Source: Monarcha castaneiventris obscurior (Eukaryota; Chordata; Aves; Passeriformes; Monarchidae). Taken from it: DNA of 64,000 nucleotides. A program made the position numbers and the translations under genes. The notes beneath the pieces are model-generated. The model had not been told where the DNA came from, did no database searches, and worked only from the letters and a program-made list of their open reading frames with translations. Position 1 is the stretch's first letter. Each line of letters begins with the position of its first letter. The DNA lies in assembly GCA_026261815.1 (NCBI GenBank), contig JAMPIT010000894.1, positions 53,507,147-53,571,146 of the forward strand, given 5' to 3'. Of the stretch, positions 1 through 9,419 are shown one piece after another.

Positions 1-143
1 AGGGCTTTGATGCGGGAGCGCTCAAAGAGCCGTGCGGAGCTGTTGTCGTTGTCCAGCTCATCGTCGGACGCATCCCAGCGGACATTGATGCGGCTGTACT
101 GCTGCTGCAGCTCCAGCTGCTCGTAGTCGTTGGCCGAGGTCAT
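1..143 (-). CDS. SPTB: Beta-spectrin, erythrocytic: first coding exon (partial)
   Basis: The minus strand starts an open frame at an ATG at 141-143 and runs off the left edge after 47 codons plus two bases. It begins [20 protein letters not shown] and continues to the motif [14 protein letters not shown], which is the conserved N-terminus just before the first calponin-homology actin-binding domain of beta spectrins. The stretch [19 protein letters not shown] fits the erythroid paralogue SPTB better than SPTBN1 (family knowledge). Beta spectrin pairs with alpha spectrin to build the actin-linked skeleton under the plasma membrane. The exon also carries about 50 bases of 5' UTR, with a likely acceptor after a pyrimidine tract near 194. 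The neighbour CHURC1, divergent from SPTB, is also its neighbour in mammals. Only the N-terminus is visible, so nothing can be said of the rest of the gene. Confidence 0.93.
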   Translation of the reverse strand, partial: MTSANDYEQLELQQQYSRINVRWDASDDELDNDNSSARLFERSRIKA

Positions 144-1040
144 GGTCCCGGTGTGCCCCGGCCCGGTGGCCGTCGGCTACCGGTGAGAGGCCCCTGGGGG
201 ACAGCGGGACAGTGAGCATTGGTGCGGCCACAGCGGCTCACCGGCCCTGCGGCACGTGGGGATTTGCGGCTCAGAGCTGCGGGATAAGCTGCTCAGAGGG
301 ATTTAGCCTCGCCCCACCCAGGTGTTGGGGGGGCACCTGGCAGCTGCCCGCTCCAGGACCCCCATGCTGAGCCGTGCCGAGCTGTGACAGTGGCTATTTA
401 CGGTGCTGCGTCCCCAGCCAGGTCCCTCTGCCCAGCTGAAACCCCAGCCCAGGTGCCCAGGGGTGTCCCCCCAATCCTTGGATGCCCCCAGGGAAGGGGC
501 TGCTGCTCACTCCCACCCCGACCCCTGTGTCACTCAGGGGCTTCACCAGCACCGGTGGCAGAAAGTGGGTGACAGCTGCCGGCAGGGGGGGGGCACCCAC
601 CCCCGGGGACATTTGAGACACAGATAGGACATGGCTGGTATCTAAAAATGCCTCCGAGCAGCTGTCGGTAGCTGCTGGGGCCCCTGAGGGGTGCGAGGAG
701 ATGGGCTGGGGCTCCCCACAGCCAGAAGCATGTCCAGGGCCCCTACTGCAACCCAGAGCTGCACAGAGCCCTCAGCTGTGGGTGCCAGGGGGAACCCCGT
801 GTGCCCCAAATCCTGGCTGTCCCCATGAGCTGTGACAACCCATGGGCCCCAGGTCCCCCTCGGACCCCCTGGGCATCCCCCAGGTCCCCCTTGGCAGGGT
901 TATCGGGGCAGCCCAGGCTGTGCCACACCCCAACTCCACACCCTAATCGGGGCGGCACAGGCAGGGCCTTGGCTCGGACCTGGCGGCACCGGGAGCATGC
1001 AAGGATGTGGAGGAGCATGCAGGAGTGTGGACAGTGCAGC

Positions 1041-1350
1041 AAGGACATGGGGGAGCATGCAAGTGTGAGGAAGGGCATGCAGAAGGGTGGCAGAGTGTGT
1101 ACCTGTGAGCCAGGAAATGCAGGGACTTGTCTCAGCGCCCACATTTGAGCGAGGAGCTACAGAAGTGTGCCAGAGTGTGCACCTGTGAGCAAGGACACAC
1201 AGGGACGTGCCAGAGCATGTGCCGGTGAACAAGGACGAGTAGAAATGTGCCAGAGTGTGTATGCCCGAGCAAGGACATGCAGGAACATGCCAGAGTGTGC
1301 ACATATGACCAAGGACATGCAGGAACACACCAGAGTGTACATGGGACACG
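1041..1350. repeat. 40-bp minisatellite in SPTB intron 1
   Basis: Units beginning AAGGACATGCAGGAACATGC start at 1191, 1231, 1271 and 1311, exactly 40 bases apart. More degenerate units lie to the left at 1071, 1111 and 1151. About seven and a half copies are visible. Confidence 0.85.
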
Positions 1351-1656
1351 TGGCAGGCACACAAGTGGGTGTAGGGCCATGCAGGTGTGTACCGGAGCAG
1401 GCAGGAGGGTGCTGGAGCCAGGCCTGCAGCCCCTCATGCCATGACTCTGTGCCTCTGCCAGAGCACCCAGCTTGCCCTGGCAGGAAAGCCCAGTGGGAGA
1501 CCAAATTTGGGGATTTTGCCCCCCCAAAACTTCAGGGACTGCCAGCAGGACGGGTGTGCTAAGTTGTGTCAGGTCTCTGCAGGACACCTCAGTTCTGACT
1601 GTCCCTGACAACACAGCAGTGGGGGCATGGCCGCGGGCATCCAAGGAGGAGAAAGA

Positions 1657-1695
1657 GCAGGAGGAGGAGGAGGAGGAGGAGGAGGAGGAGGAGAT
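1657..1695. repeat. (GGA)n microsatellite
   Basis: A nearly pure run of GAG/GGA trinucleotides inside SPTB intron 1, purine on the plus strand. It generates poly-Glu or poly-Ser shadow frames that are not genes. Confidence 0.9.
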
Positions 1696-3565
1696 GACGC
1701 CGAAGGGAGCCACCACAGCAGGCCCATGGGAGCCTTCTGAGCGCGGGCGCTCACCCACCCTTTAAATCTCCCTCCACCGCACCGGCGCCTTCTGAGCATC
1801 CCTCCCTGGCACAGCCACGCTGCCACCAGCGCCTGCCACCCGGGAATTGTCATTCCTCCCGCTCAGCGTGCAGAAAGCTGGGAATGCCAGCGTGCCGGCC
1901 TCGCCGCCAGCATCCTGCAGCCGTGGCCCGGGCAGCGTCGCCTTCCCCGGCCAGCGGCTCGGCACGGTGAATCAGCACTTCCCGGTGAGGGGCTGGCACC
2001 GTGCCACCACCACGGTCCCCCCGCCGGGCATGGGGGATGTCCCCCCACACCCCAAGGGCAGCCAGGGCAGCGGTTGGCACCTGGCACCCATGGCACCCTC
2101 AAATCCATTCCCTGGCTCATCCCTCACAGCCACAGCATGCTGCCGGAAAGCCCATTTCCAGTGCACAGAAACTCATCAGAATCCCCCAAAACACCCCAAA
2201 ATTCTGCCCCGTCGCCGCCACCCAGAGCCTGGCATGTCCCCATTGCTCCACTTCACCGAAACACTTGGAATTTGGCACCTCCCCCATGTCCACAAGCAGC
2301 CATGCTCCGGTTGGGAAGGGGCAGGAGCCGGGGGGCATCCCCCCGGCCCCCCAACAGTCTCCTGCCTGCCAGGCGCAGGGCCAGGGCCGGGAGCAGATGG
2401 TCCCTCTCGGCACGGCCGCGCGGCACAGCACGGGGCGCTTGGGCATGGAAAGGCACGGCACGGCTCCTCCGGCTGCGATGCCCCGCTCCGGCCAGGGCTC
2501 CCCGGCCACGCTCCCACCCGCCAGGAGAATTTGGGCTTCCCCAGGGCCACATGCCGGCCATGCCAGGACTGTCCCATGTCACCCAAGCCGGTGACACGCA
2601 CACGTGCTGACACTCTACAGATATTCTTGGCTATAAATAGGCCTCCCCTGCGCACGGCGCCAGCCCAGCCTCGCTCCCTTCTTAGGAGCTGCCCCCCCTG
2701 TACCCCAAAATCACCAGCCAGTGCCCCAAAACCATACGGTAGCTATAAAATACTCCGTGGGGGGCCATGCTGGCACCAAGCAAGGTTTTCTGAGTCTCCT
2801 GTGCTCGCCACCGTCTTCCAGGGCACCCCAATCCCCTGCCTTGGGAGCTGGAGATTTATAAAGGGAAAAGCTGGGAAATCAGGCCTGGGGGACACCTAGG
2901 TTGTTGGGGCGAAGGTAAGAATTCCCCCAGCCCAACACCCACCCGTGAGCATCCTCCCGGCACCGGGACAAGGGGGGCCAAGGGCACGGCACCCTAAAAA
3001 CCCTTTCCAGTAACTCCAGTTTGCCCAGTTGCTAAAAACTGGGGGACAAAGTGGGTTGGTTGATGTGTCCCACCAACACCCTCAGGACTCGGCTTTTCCA
3101 CCGCGTCCCAACAGTGCTGGGAGCACCAAGGACTGGTGTGGGGAGCCCTCCAGGGCTTGGCACCCCAGGAAAAGTGTCCCCAGGGTGTCCCCACCCTGTC
3201 CCCGGGCTGTCCCCAGGGCGTCCCTAGAAAGTCATCGCCACTCGCCCGCCCCGTCCTTCCCGAGAGCAGCCCCGAGGGACACGGGGTACCAGCAGACCCC
3301 CCGCCGCAGGGCGGAAAGGGGGTTCAGGCTCCCCGGAGGGCTCTTCACCGCCCCCCAGCAAACTTTCCTCCGTGCCCACCGGCCCCCCCCGGTACCGCGC
3401 CCGGTGTTCGGTGCCGCACCCCCCCACCCGGTATCCCCGGGGCGGGCAGCGTCTGCCGGTGCCCCCCCCATCCCCCGCGTGTCCCCGGGGAGCGGCGCCT
3501 CCCGCTGTGCCCCGGTCCCCCCCGTGCTCCCCGGAGCGGCGCATCCCGGTGCCGCGGGCTCTCAC

Positions 3566-3700
3566 CTGCGCGGGGCGGCGGGCGGGCGAGCGGCGGCGGC
3601 GGCGGCGGGGCCGGTGCGGGAGCGGGGCGGGGGGAGCGGAGCCGCCCTGCACCGCGATATAAATAACATTATCTGGGCGCGCAGGGACATTCCTACCCGG
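3566..3700 (-). promoter_or_regulatory. SPTB: Probable SPTB untranslated first exon and promoter with a GATA site
   Basis: On the minus strand a good donor (CGCAG followed by GTGAGAG) lies at 3566/3565, suggesting the end of an untranslated first exon. Just upstream, at 3669-3674, the minus strand reads AGATAA within CAGATAA, a consensus GATA-factor site. It lies beside an A/T patch at 3657-3666 that reads as a TATA-like element. Known biology: SPTB is driven by GATA1 in erythroid cells. The site and donor are seen; their assignment to SPTB is inferred from strand and position. Confidence 0.45.
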
Positions 3701-3858
3701 AGCCGGCGGCGCTGCCCGGCCCCGATAGCCCCGCTCCCCCCGGGAGGGCCGGGCCGAGCCGACCGGGCGGGCGGGGACGGGGATGGGCGCAGGGACGGGG
3801 ACGGGGACGGGCCGCCCGCCCCGCAATGCAGCACAGCGGCGCCCCCCGGCCGCCAGCG

Positions 3859-3962
3859 CCACCGGCACCGGCAGCAGCACCAGCAGCACCGACACCGGCA
3901 GCACCGGCATCGGCAGCATCACCGGCGGCAGCACCGGCGGCAGCACCGGCGGCACCGACACC
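3859..3962. repeat. GC-rich 9- to 15-bp repeat (AGCACCGGC)n
   Basis: Degenerate tandem repeat of CACCGGCAG / CACCGGCGG units upstream of the SPTB promoter, inside a CpG island. It gives poly-Ser/Thr/Gly shadow frames only. Confidence 0.8.
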
Positions 3963-4029
3963 TGCAGGGTGCGGAGAGGCGCAGCGCCCCGCCGACACCC
4001 GCGGGGGTCCCCGGCCATCCCCCTCGGCG

Positions 4030-4640
4030 AGCCCATGTGTCCCCCCGCTAGCCTTGGATGCCCCCCAGCTAGTCCTGGGTGTACCTCATTAGCCCTGGGT
4101 GCCCCCTAGCTAGTCCCAGGCATCCCTCAGCTAGCCCGAGTGTCCTCCACTAGCCCTGTGAGTTCCCCAACTCGTCCCAGGCACCCCACAGCTGGACCTC
4201 AGTGTCCTCCAGCTCGTCCCAGGTACCCCCTAATTAGCCCTGGGTGACCCTCACCAGCCCCGGATGTCCCCCAACTAGTCCGCGGTGTCCTCCACCTAAC
4301 CCAGGCAATCCCCAGCTAGCCCTGGATGCTCCCCAGCTAGCCCAAGCCCCCCTACAATCATCCCTGGGTGTCCCCCACAAGCCCTGGATGCTGCCCAGCT
4401 GGTCACAGGCACCCCGCACCTGGCCCTGGGTGTTTCCCACTGAGCCAGGGTGCCCCCAGGCAATTAACAACACCCCACAGTTGGCCCTGAATGCCCCCCA
4501 CTAGCCCTAGATGCCCCCCAGGTACCTCCCAGGGTCTCCCACTAGCCCTGGATACACTCCAGCTAATCCCAGGCAGCTCTCCCTGGGTGCTGGACGCTCC
4601 CCAGGTCACTCCAGGTGTCCCCCCCTAGCCCTGGGTGCCC
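4030..4640. repeat. Degenerate C-rich minisatellite between SPTB and CHURC1
   Basis: Repeated phrases such as CCCAGCTAGTCCCAGG, TAGCCCTGGATGC and CCCCCAACTAGTCC recur roughly every 30-36 bases over about 600 bp. This fills most of the gap between the two promoters. No gene is seen in it. Confidence 0.7.
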
Positions 4641-4835
4641 GACTCGCCCGGACCCCCCGGTTATTCCCGGTTGCCCCAAGCAGCCCCACGGCCTCCTAGG
4701 CCCCGCCCATTCCATCAAGCCACGCCCATTCAGCGCCAGGCCCCGCCCACACCCAGCGCCTCAGCCCCGCCCCGTGCCTAAGCTCCGCCTCCCCGGCGCA
4801 AGTCTCGCGACATCCGGGGGTGAGGGCGGCGCGAG
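4640..4835 (+). promoter_or_regulatory. CHURC1: CHURC1 promoter, GC-box rich
   Basis: Directly upstream of the CHURC1 ATG there are several GC boxes (CCCCGCCC and CACGCCC at about 4700-4775) and TCTCGCGA at 4802-4809. TCTCGCGA is a palindromic motif common in CpG-island housekeeping promoters. There is no TATA box. The promoter faces away from SPTB. Confidence 0.55.
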
Positions 4836-6483
4836 ATGTGCGGCGGCTGTGTGGGCACCGAGTACCCGGAGCGGGTGAGGGGGGGCGCGGGGGGCTCCGG
4901 CACCGGCACCGGCACCGGCACCGGGCCCGGTCACAGCCTCTGCTCCCGCCCTAGGGCACCACCTGCCTGGAGGGGGGATCCTTCCTCCTGAACTTCGTGG
5001 GGTGCGCGCAGTGCGGCCGCCGGGACTTCGTGCTGGTCGGCAACCGGGCCGCGGGCCTGCACGGCGGGGAGGAGATCGTCACCTATGACCGTGCGGTGGG
5101 GGGCACCGGGGGGGTGAGGGCCCGGGGGGGTGAGGGAGCCTTTGGGGTCTGGGTCTTGGGGTTCTTGAGGGTTGGGGGGTCTGAGGGGACCTTTGGGGGT
5201 CTGGGGCTCGGGGTCGCTGAAGGTTGGGCGGGGGTTTTGAGGGCTGAGAGGGGTCGGGGGTCCGGGGGTTTTGAGTGTTGGGGGGGTGACCTTGGGTCTT
5301 GAAAGTCTTGAGGGATGCTGAGGGCGTTGGGGGACCTTTGGAGTCTGGAGCTTGGGCGATCTTGAGGGTTAGAGAGGGCTGGAGGGGACCTTCGGGATCT
5401 GGGGGTCTTGAAGGCTGGGGGGCACGGGTGGAGGCCTTGAAGGCTGAGGCCTGGGGTTAACATTTGGGTTCTGGGGTGTCTTGAGGGCTGGGAGGGAGTC
5501 CTGGGGCGCGGGGGCTCTCGGGGGCTGGGGCATGATGGGGAGGCCTCAGAGGTCAGAGGAGGGGGAGGCCTAAGGGAGGATTAGTTTGAGTATGGAAAAT
5601 TTGGGGTCCCAATATTTGGGGGGTTCCTGAGGATGGGAATGGTGGATGCCCAGGAAGGGGGTCTCAAGTTTTAGAGAAAGTGTCAGGGAGCCGCCAGTGG
5701 GCATTAAGGGAGTTGTGTCACTGTGAGGGGAATTTTGGGAGCTTCATGCTTTGGGGACTGGGACATCTATGCCCTGGGAGTGAGGGCAGGCACAGGGGAT
5801 TGGGGCTTGTCCCAAGAGATGGGGAGTGGGGAGATGCCCCAGGGACAATGTCCATGTCCCCTCACCCCACCGTCCCCTGCCCCACAGACCTGTGCAAGAA
5901 CTGCCACCACCTGATCGCACGCCATGAGTACACCTTCAGCGTAGTGGACGACTACCAGGTTTGCCTCTTGTCCCCCAGAAGCCCTTCCTGGTTCCTCTGC
6001 CTCTGGAATTCCAGACCCACCCTTCCATGGGCTGATTCCCACCTTCCCTGGGATGGAGCCTCAAAGGATTCAGAGCCACATCCCTGTGCTCAGGGCTACC
6101 CAGAGTCCCCCCAGCACTGGTCTGTGCCTTGTGGGGGAAGCCCAGTGCACCTGGCATGGGAATGTGGGTGATGGGAGGGGGCTGTGACCCCCATTCCTCA
6201 TTCTTGGCACATCTCCTATGCAGCAAACCGCTGGAAAAAGGGCTCAGGGGAGCCAGTGGGGCTGGAAACGAGATCCCCTGGCTCTGATTGCAATCGGGGA
6301 TCGGGTACCGGATCTGGCTCGGGTTTCCCTGTGGGGGAGCAGGGCCGTGGCAGCCCCCCTTGTTCCAGCCCCCCCTTTTCCTTCCCTCAGGAATATACCA
6401 TGCTGTGCCTGCTCTGCGGCCGTGCTGAGGATTCCGTCAGCATCCTGCCTGACGACCCTCGCCAGATGACCCCGCTGTTCTGA
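4836..6483 (+). CDS. CHURC1: Churchill domain-containing protein 1
   Basis: Four coding exons: 4836-4874, 4955-5090, 5888-5958 and 6391-6483, all with GT-AG borders and matching phases. They join to 112 residues, the same length as human CHURC1. The product starts [13 protein letters not shown] and contains the zinc-binding Cys/His pattern: [25 protein letters not shown] and [12 protein letters not shown]. It ends [12 protein letters not shown]. Family knowledge: Churchill is a small zinc protein implicated in early neural induction and FGF-response gene control. It lies divergent from SPTB and convergent with GPX2. In mammals CHURC1-FNTB read-through transcripts are known; here the same order (GPX2 and RAB15 on the opposite strand between them) makes that possible, but nothing in the sequence shows it. 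Confidence 0.95.
5100..5460. repeat. Degenerate G-rich repeat in CHURC1 intron 2
   Basis: Phrases like GGGGTCTTGAGGGCTGGGGG recur irregularly every 30-50 bases, giving a strongly G-rich plus strand within the intron. No coding signal is seen. Confidence 0.6.
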
Positions 6484-6795
6484 TCCCCATGTGTATCCCG
6501 GGATGAGCTTCCAGGAACTCTGGGAGATCCTTGGATCCCCGGCACTGTAATTCCTGGGGACCACAGTGTCCCTAACATGATTCGCTCCTTCAGACTTCCA
6601 GCCTGGATGCAGTGAACGCCTGACACGGGATGCTCCCATGTTTCTGGAGCCTTTTGGCTCCAACCCTGACTGCAGGGATGGGATGCAGTGCCAGGGCCTG
6701 AGCCCCCCGTGTGCCGAAGACGTAAAGGGGTCCCCAAAACAGGATGCAAAGGGATCCCACCCCCTCCTGCCTGAGGAGCCTCTCATGTGTGGGGC

Positions 6796-6801
6796 AATAA
6801 A
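6796..6801 (+). terminator. CHURC1: CHURC1 poly(A) signal
   Basis: AATAAA about 310 bases after the stop codon. The 6830-7390 stretch that follows, between the two convergent genes, shows no recognisable feature. Confidence 0.7.
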
Positions 6802-7397
6802 TGTGACATGTGACAGCTCGGTGGCACAGGCGGGAGTATTTAGGGGGTGGGCTTCAGCCCCTGGAGCTGGTGAAGGGTGTTGGGGGCTGATGCAGGGGAC
6901 TTTTCCTCATCACAGGAGCCTGTGGAATTCCTCCTTGGCCCTTTCCAGCTTTGGAGAGCCCACTGCAGTGTAATCCCAGTGCCCTCTTAAACCCTGCAGA
7001 GAAAGGACGTGCATAATTTTCCCTTCCCAGGGAGTTGGTTTGGGGTCACTTCCCCCTGCCCTGGGGTTTGTAGCCTGGCCATGCCCTGCTGGGAATTCCC
7101 TATTCCTGAGGCGGGAAGGAGCTGGGTGTGGGAAATCACTGCCCTGGGGTGGGTGAGGTGTTGCTCTTGGCACCAAGCCCCAGCAACACCCACGGGGAAC
7201 TGGGTGCAACCGGCCTGACACCCACCTATCCCTGAGCCACCATTTCCTGGATCTGGCACCTCAGGGCTGCTTTCTCTTTCCTGCTCCCCCTGACAGCCCC
7301 CAAAAACCACATGGTATGGGTATGTTCCCAAAAAAACTCAGGAATCCAGTTACACTCCCAAAAACCACACAGATCCGGGCACGCTCCCTCCGGCTCA

Positions 7398-7403
7398 TTT
7401 ATT
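7398..7403 (-). terminator. GPX2: GPX2 poly(A) signal
   Basis: The minus strand reads AATAAA about 185 bases past the GPX2 stop and about 40 bases past the SECIS element. Confidence 0.75.
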
Positions 7404-7440
7404 GCCACCAGCCTGCACCACCCCGGTGGCTCCAACCCTC

Positions 7441-7492
7441 TGCCCCCATCGAGCCCCCTCCCCATGGAGGTTTCGGAGGGGGCTGTCACCCT
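7441..7492 (-). promoter_or_regulatory. GPX2: SECIS element in the GPX2 3' UTR
   Basis: On the minus strand a stem-loop lies about 95 bases past the stop codon. The 5' core reads G-TGA-C (TGA at 7488-7486). A perfect 10-bp helix follows (7484-7475 pairing with 7461-7452). The apical loop opens with AAA at 7473-7471, and the 3' core CGAT (GA at 7450-7449) closes the non-Watson-Crick quartet. This matches the eukaryotic SECIS plan: UGA and GA core, about 11-12 bases of helix, then unpaired AA. It is what recodes the in-frame UGA of GPX2 as selenocysteine. The base before the core is G rather than the commoner A. Confidence 0.87.
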
Positions 7493-7519
7493 GCGGAGAG
7501 CTGGGGCCATCCCGGGGTG

Positions 7520-7572
7520 ACACCAGAGCCAGGATCACACCAGAGCCAGGATCACACCAGAGCCAGGATCAC
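7520..7572. repeat. Three 17-bp repeats in the GPX2 3' UTR
   Basis: ACCAGAGCCAGGATCAC is repeated three times at a 17-base step (7522, 7539, 7556), lying between the GPX2 stop codon and its SECIS element. Confidence 0.9.
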
Positions 7573-7585
7573 GCTGCAGCTGGGA

Positions 7586-8239
7586 TTACTTGGCCAGCTT
7601 GAGGAGACGCTGGATGTCAGGCTCCAGCTGGGCCGTGGGCACACGGGGGCTGTAGCGCCGGAACGGTTCCCCCTCAGGCCCCACCAGGAACTTCTCAAAA
7701 TTCCAGGAGATATCGGAGCGCCGCACAGGGCTCCAGGTGACAAAGCGGGGCTCGGCCATCAGGTGTGCGGCCTCGTCGGCCGGCGCGGGCAGGTGAGCCT
7801 TGAGGTAGGCAAACACGGGATGGGTGTCGTTCCCGTTCACCTGGCACTTCTGGAACAGGGTGAAGTTGGGCTCGAAGCCACCCCCAGGCCGCACGTGCTT
7901 TAGGGTGTTGAGGATCTCCTCGTTGGTGCCGTTCTCCTGTGGCAGGGAAGGAGAAATCCAGAGCCCTGTGTTTCCCGGCTCCTCACCCCCTGCCTCGTAG
8001 CCCAGAGGACTTACCTGGTATCCAAACTGGTTACAGGGGAAGCCCAGCACGACCAGCCGCCGGGGGTAGCGGGCTTGGAGCTGGTTGAGCTGGGTGTAAT
8101 CCCGCACCGTGGTGCCTCAGAGCGATGCCACGTTCTCGATCAGGACTACACGGCCCCGGAAAACACCAAAATCCACCTTTTCCCCCTGCAAGGAGGTGGC
8201 GCTCAGGTCGTAGAAGGACTTGGCGATGGGGACGGTCAT
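7586..8239 (-). CDS. GPX2: Glutathione peroxidase 2 (selenoprotein)
   Basis: Two coding exons on the minus strand: 8239-8015 and 7936-7586, 191 residues in total (human 190). It opens [20 protein letters not shown]. The codon at 8119-8117 is TGA within [16 protein letters not shown], the selenocysteine position 41 of the family; translation programs that treat it as a stop lose the first 41 residues. Other active-site landmarks are present: GFPCNQFG (the conserved Gln), WSPVRRSD and ISWNFEKFL (the conserved Trp and Asn). The SECIS element in the 3' UTR supports readthrough. GPX2 is a cytosolic, mainly gut-epithelial enzyme that reduces hydroperoxides with glutathione. The tetramer-type N-terminus and the position between CHURC1 and RAB15 favour GPX2 over GPX1. 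Confidence 0.96.
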
Positions 8240-8440
8240 GGCTGCAGGCGTGCGGCTGCTTGTGCCCCGTGCCCTGCGCTGCCTCTTAAGGGCTTCCCGG
8301 TGCTCACGTCATGGTCCAAAGGTCTCCAGGCCCCACCGCGGCTCGGGAGAAACCGGAGCTGCCCGTCCCGCCCGTGGAAGGAGGAAGGTGGCACAGGGCC
8401 AAGGTGATGCTCTACCTGCCTCAATAATTCATGGCACGGC
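8240..8440 (-). promoter_or_regulatory. GPX2: GPX2 upstream region with a DR1-like site
   Basis: About 75-90 bases upstream of the GPX2 start, 8313-8325 reads GGTCCAAAGGTCT. This is a direct-repeat-1 pattern of the kind bound by HNF4 or PPAR/RXR, which would fit an intestinal gene. A short AATAATTCATG stretch follows near 8423. These are motif readings only. The rest of 8440-9150 shows no gene. Confidence 0.3.
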
Positions 8441-9150
8441 GCGGTGCGGCTGCTCATCCCAGTGCCTGCGGGATGTGGGATGCTCCCAGCCTGGCACAGC
8501 ATGTTCCCGAGGGTTGGGAATGCTGGTGAGAGTTGGGGAATAACGGGAGTCGGGGAATAACAGGAATCAGGGAACTGGGGCTCTGTGGGGTGGAGGAGGA
8601 GGGGACAAGTGTCCCGGTACTCCTTGCCTGGTGTTGCCACGGCATCACCTCTGGGGTCTCCTGTGCTGCCCATCTCAGTGCCCACTGGTCCCAGTGCCAG
8701 CTCCACCCTTGGGCCGATCTGCTGTGGTGCCCACCGTTGTCCCAGTACCTGCCCACCCCGGTGCCTGGCAGCATCCTGGTGTCCCCCTAGATCCCAGTGG
8801 GTTGCACTATCTTAGTGTCCCCCATCATCCCAGTAACCACCCATCCCAGCCTGCCACCATCCCACTGCTGGCTCATCCCATCACCACCACCAAGCTTTCT
8901 GGCCCTGTCCCCACAGCTGGGGCTGAGTTGGTAGCCTGGCAGGCCATGGTGGTGGCCTTGGCACCCCACGGGCACCATGCCCCATGTCCCTGTGCCCAGC
9001 CTGGAAAGGGGACACCATCCCAGCATCCCCAGATCACCCTCAATTATTGATCACTGCTCGGGTGTCCATGCCCAGGCTGTGCCTGCCACCATGGCATCGT
9101 GCCCGCAGCACCCCCGGAGCACACGGACCACCAGCCCCTCCAGCATCACC

Positions 9151-9156
9151 TTTATT
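9151..9156 (-). terminator. RAB15: RAB15 poly(A) signal
   Basis: The minus strand reads AATAAA about 265 bases beyond the RAB15 stop codon. Confidence 0.7.
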
Positions 9157-9419
9157 CTGCAAACCACTGTGTAAAACTGGGGTCCCACGGGCACGGGGTG
9201 GGCATGGGGTGGGCACACAGCGCCTGGACAGCCCCCACCCCACCCGCAAACTGAGGGGAGCACAGGTGCCAGGATGGGGGGCCCCCCTTGCCACCTTCCC
9301 ATCCCCCTGTCCTGGGGTTGTCCCGTGTAGCTCCCCACTCCATGGGAGCTGCCCCAATCCTGCCCCCACCATGCCCCCTGACACAGCTTGGGGAGGAGGG
9401 GTCAGGGGGGTCCCAGCCT

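Larger units (their letters stand above)
194..3565 (-). other. SPTB: SPTB intron 1
   Basis: This is inferred intron between the SPTB start-codon exon and a probable untranslated first exon near 3566-3650. No coding exon of another gene is evident. It holds the 40-bp minisatellite at 1041-1350, a GGA-type purine run near 1660-1695, and generally C-rich unique sequence. Open frames of up to 350 codons here are by-products of GC-rich composition and show no family motif. Confidence 0.55.

Noticed and set aside
1847..2899. 350-codon plus-strand frame in SPTB intron 1
   Set aside because: Pro/His/Gly-rich, typical of C-rich DNA; no motif and opposite to SPTB.
3029..4051. 340-codon frame with His/Arg/Gln repeats
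   Set aside because: Driven by the CACCGGCAG repeat in a CpG island.
7586..8107. Open frame starting [10 protein letters not shown] as an independent gene start
   Set aside because: It is GPX2 read from an internal spot after the selenocysteine UGA and through the intron; the true start is at 8239 and splicing removes 7937-8014.
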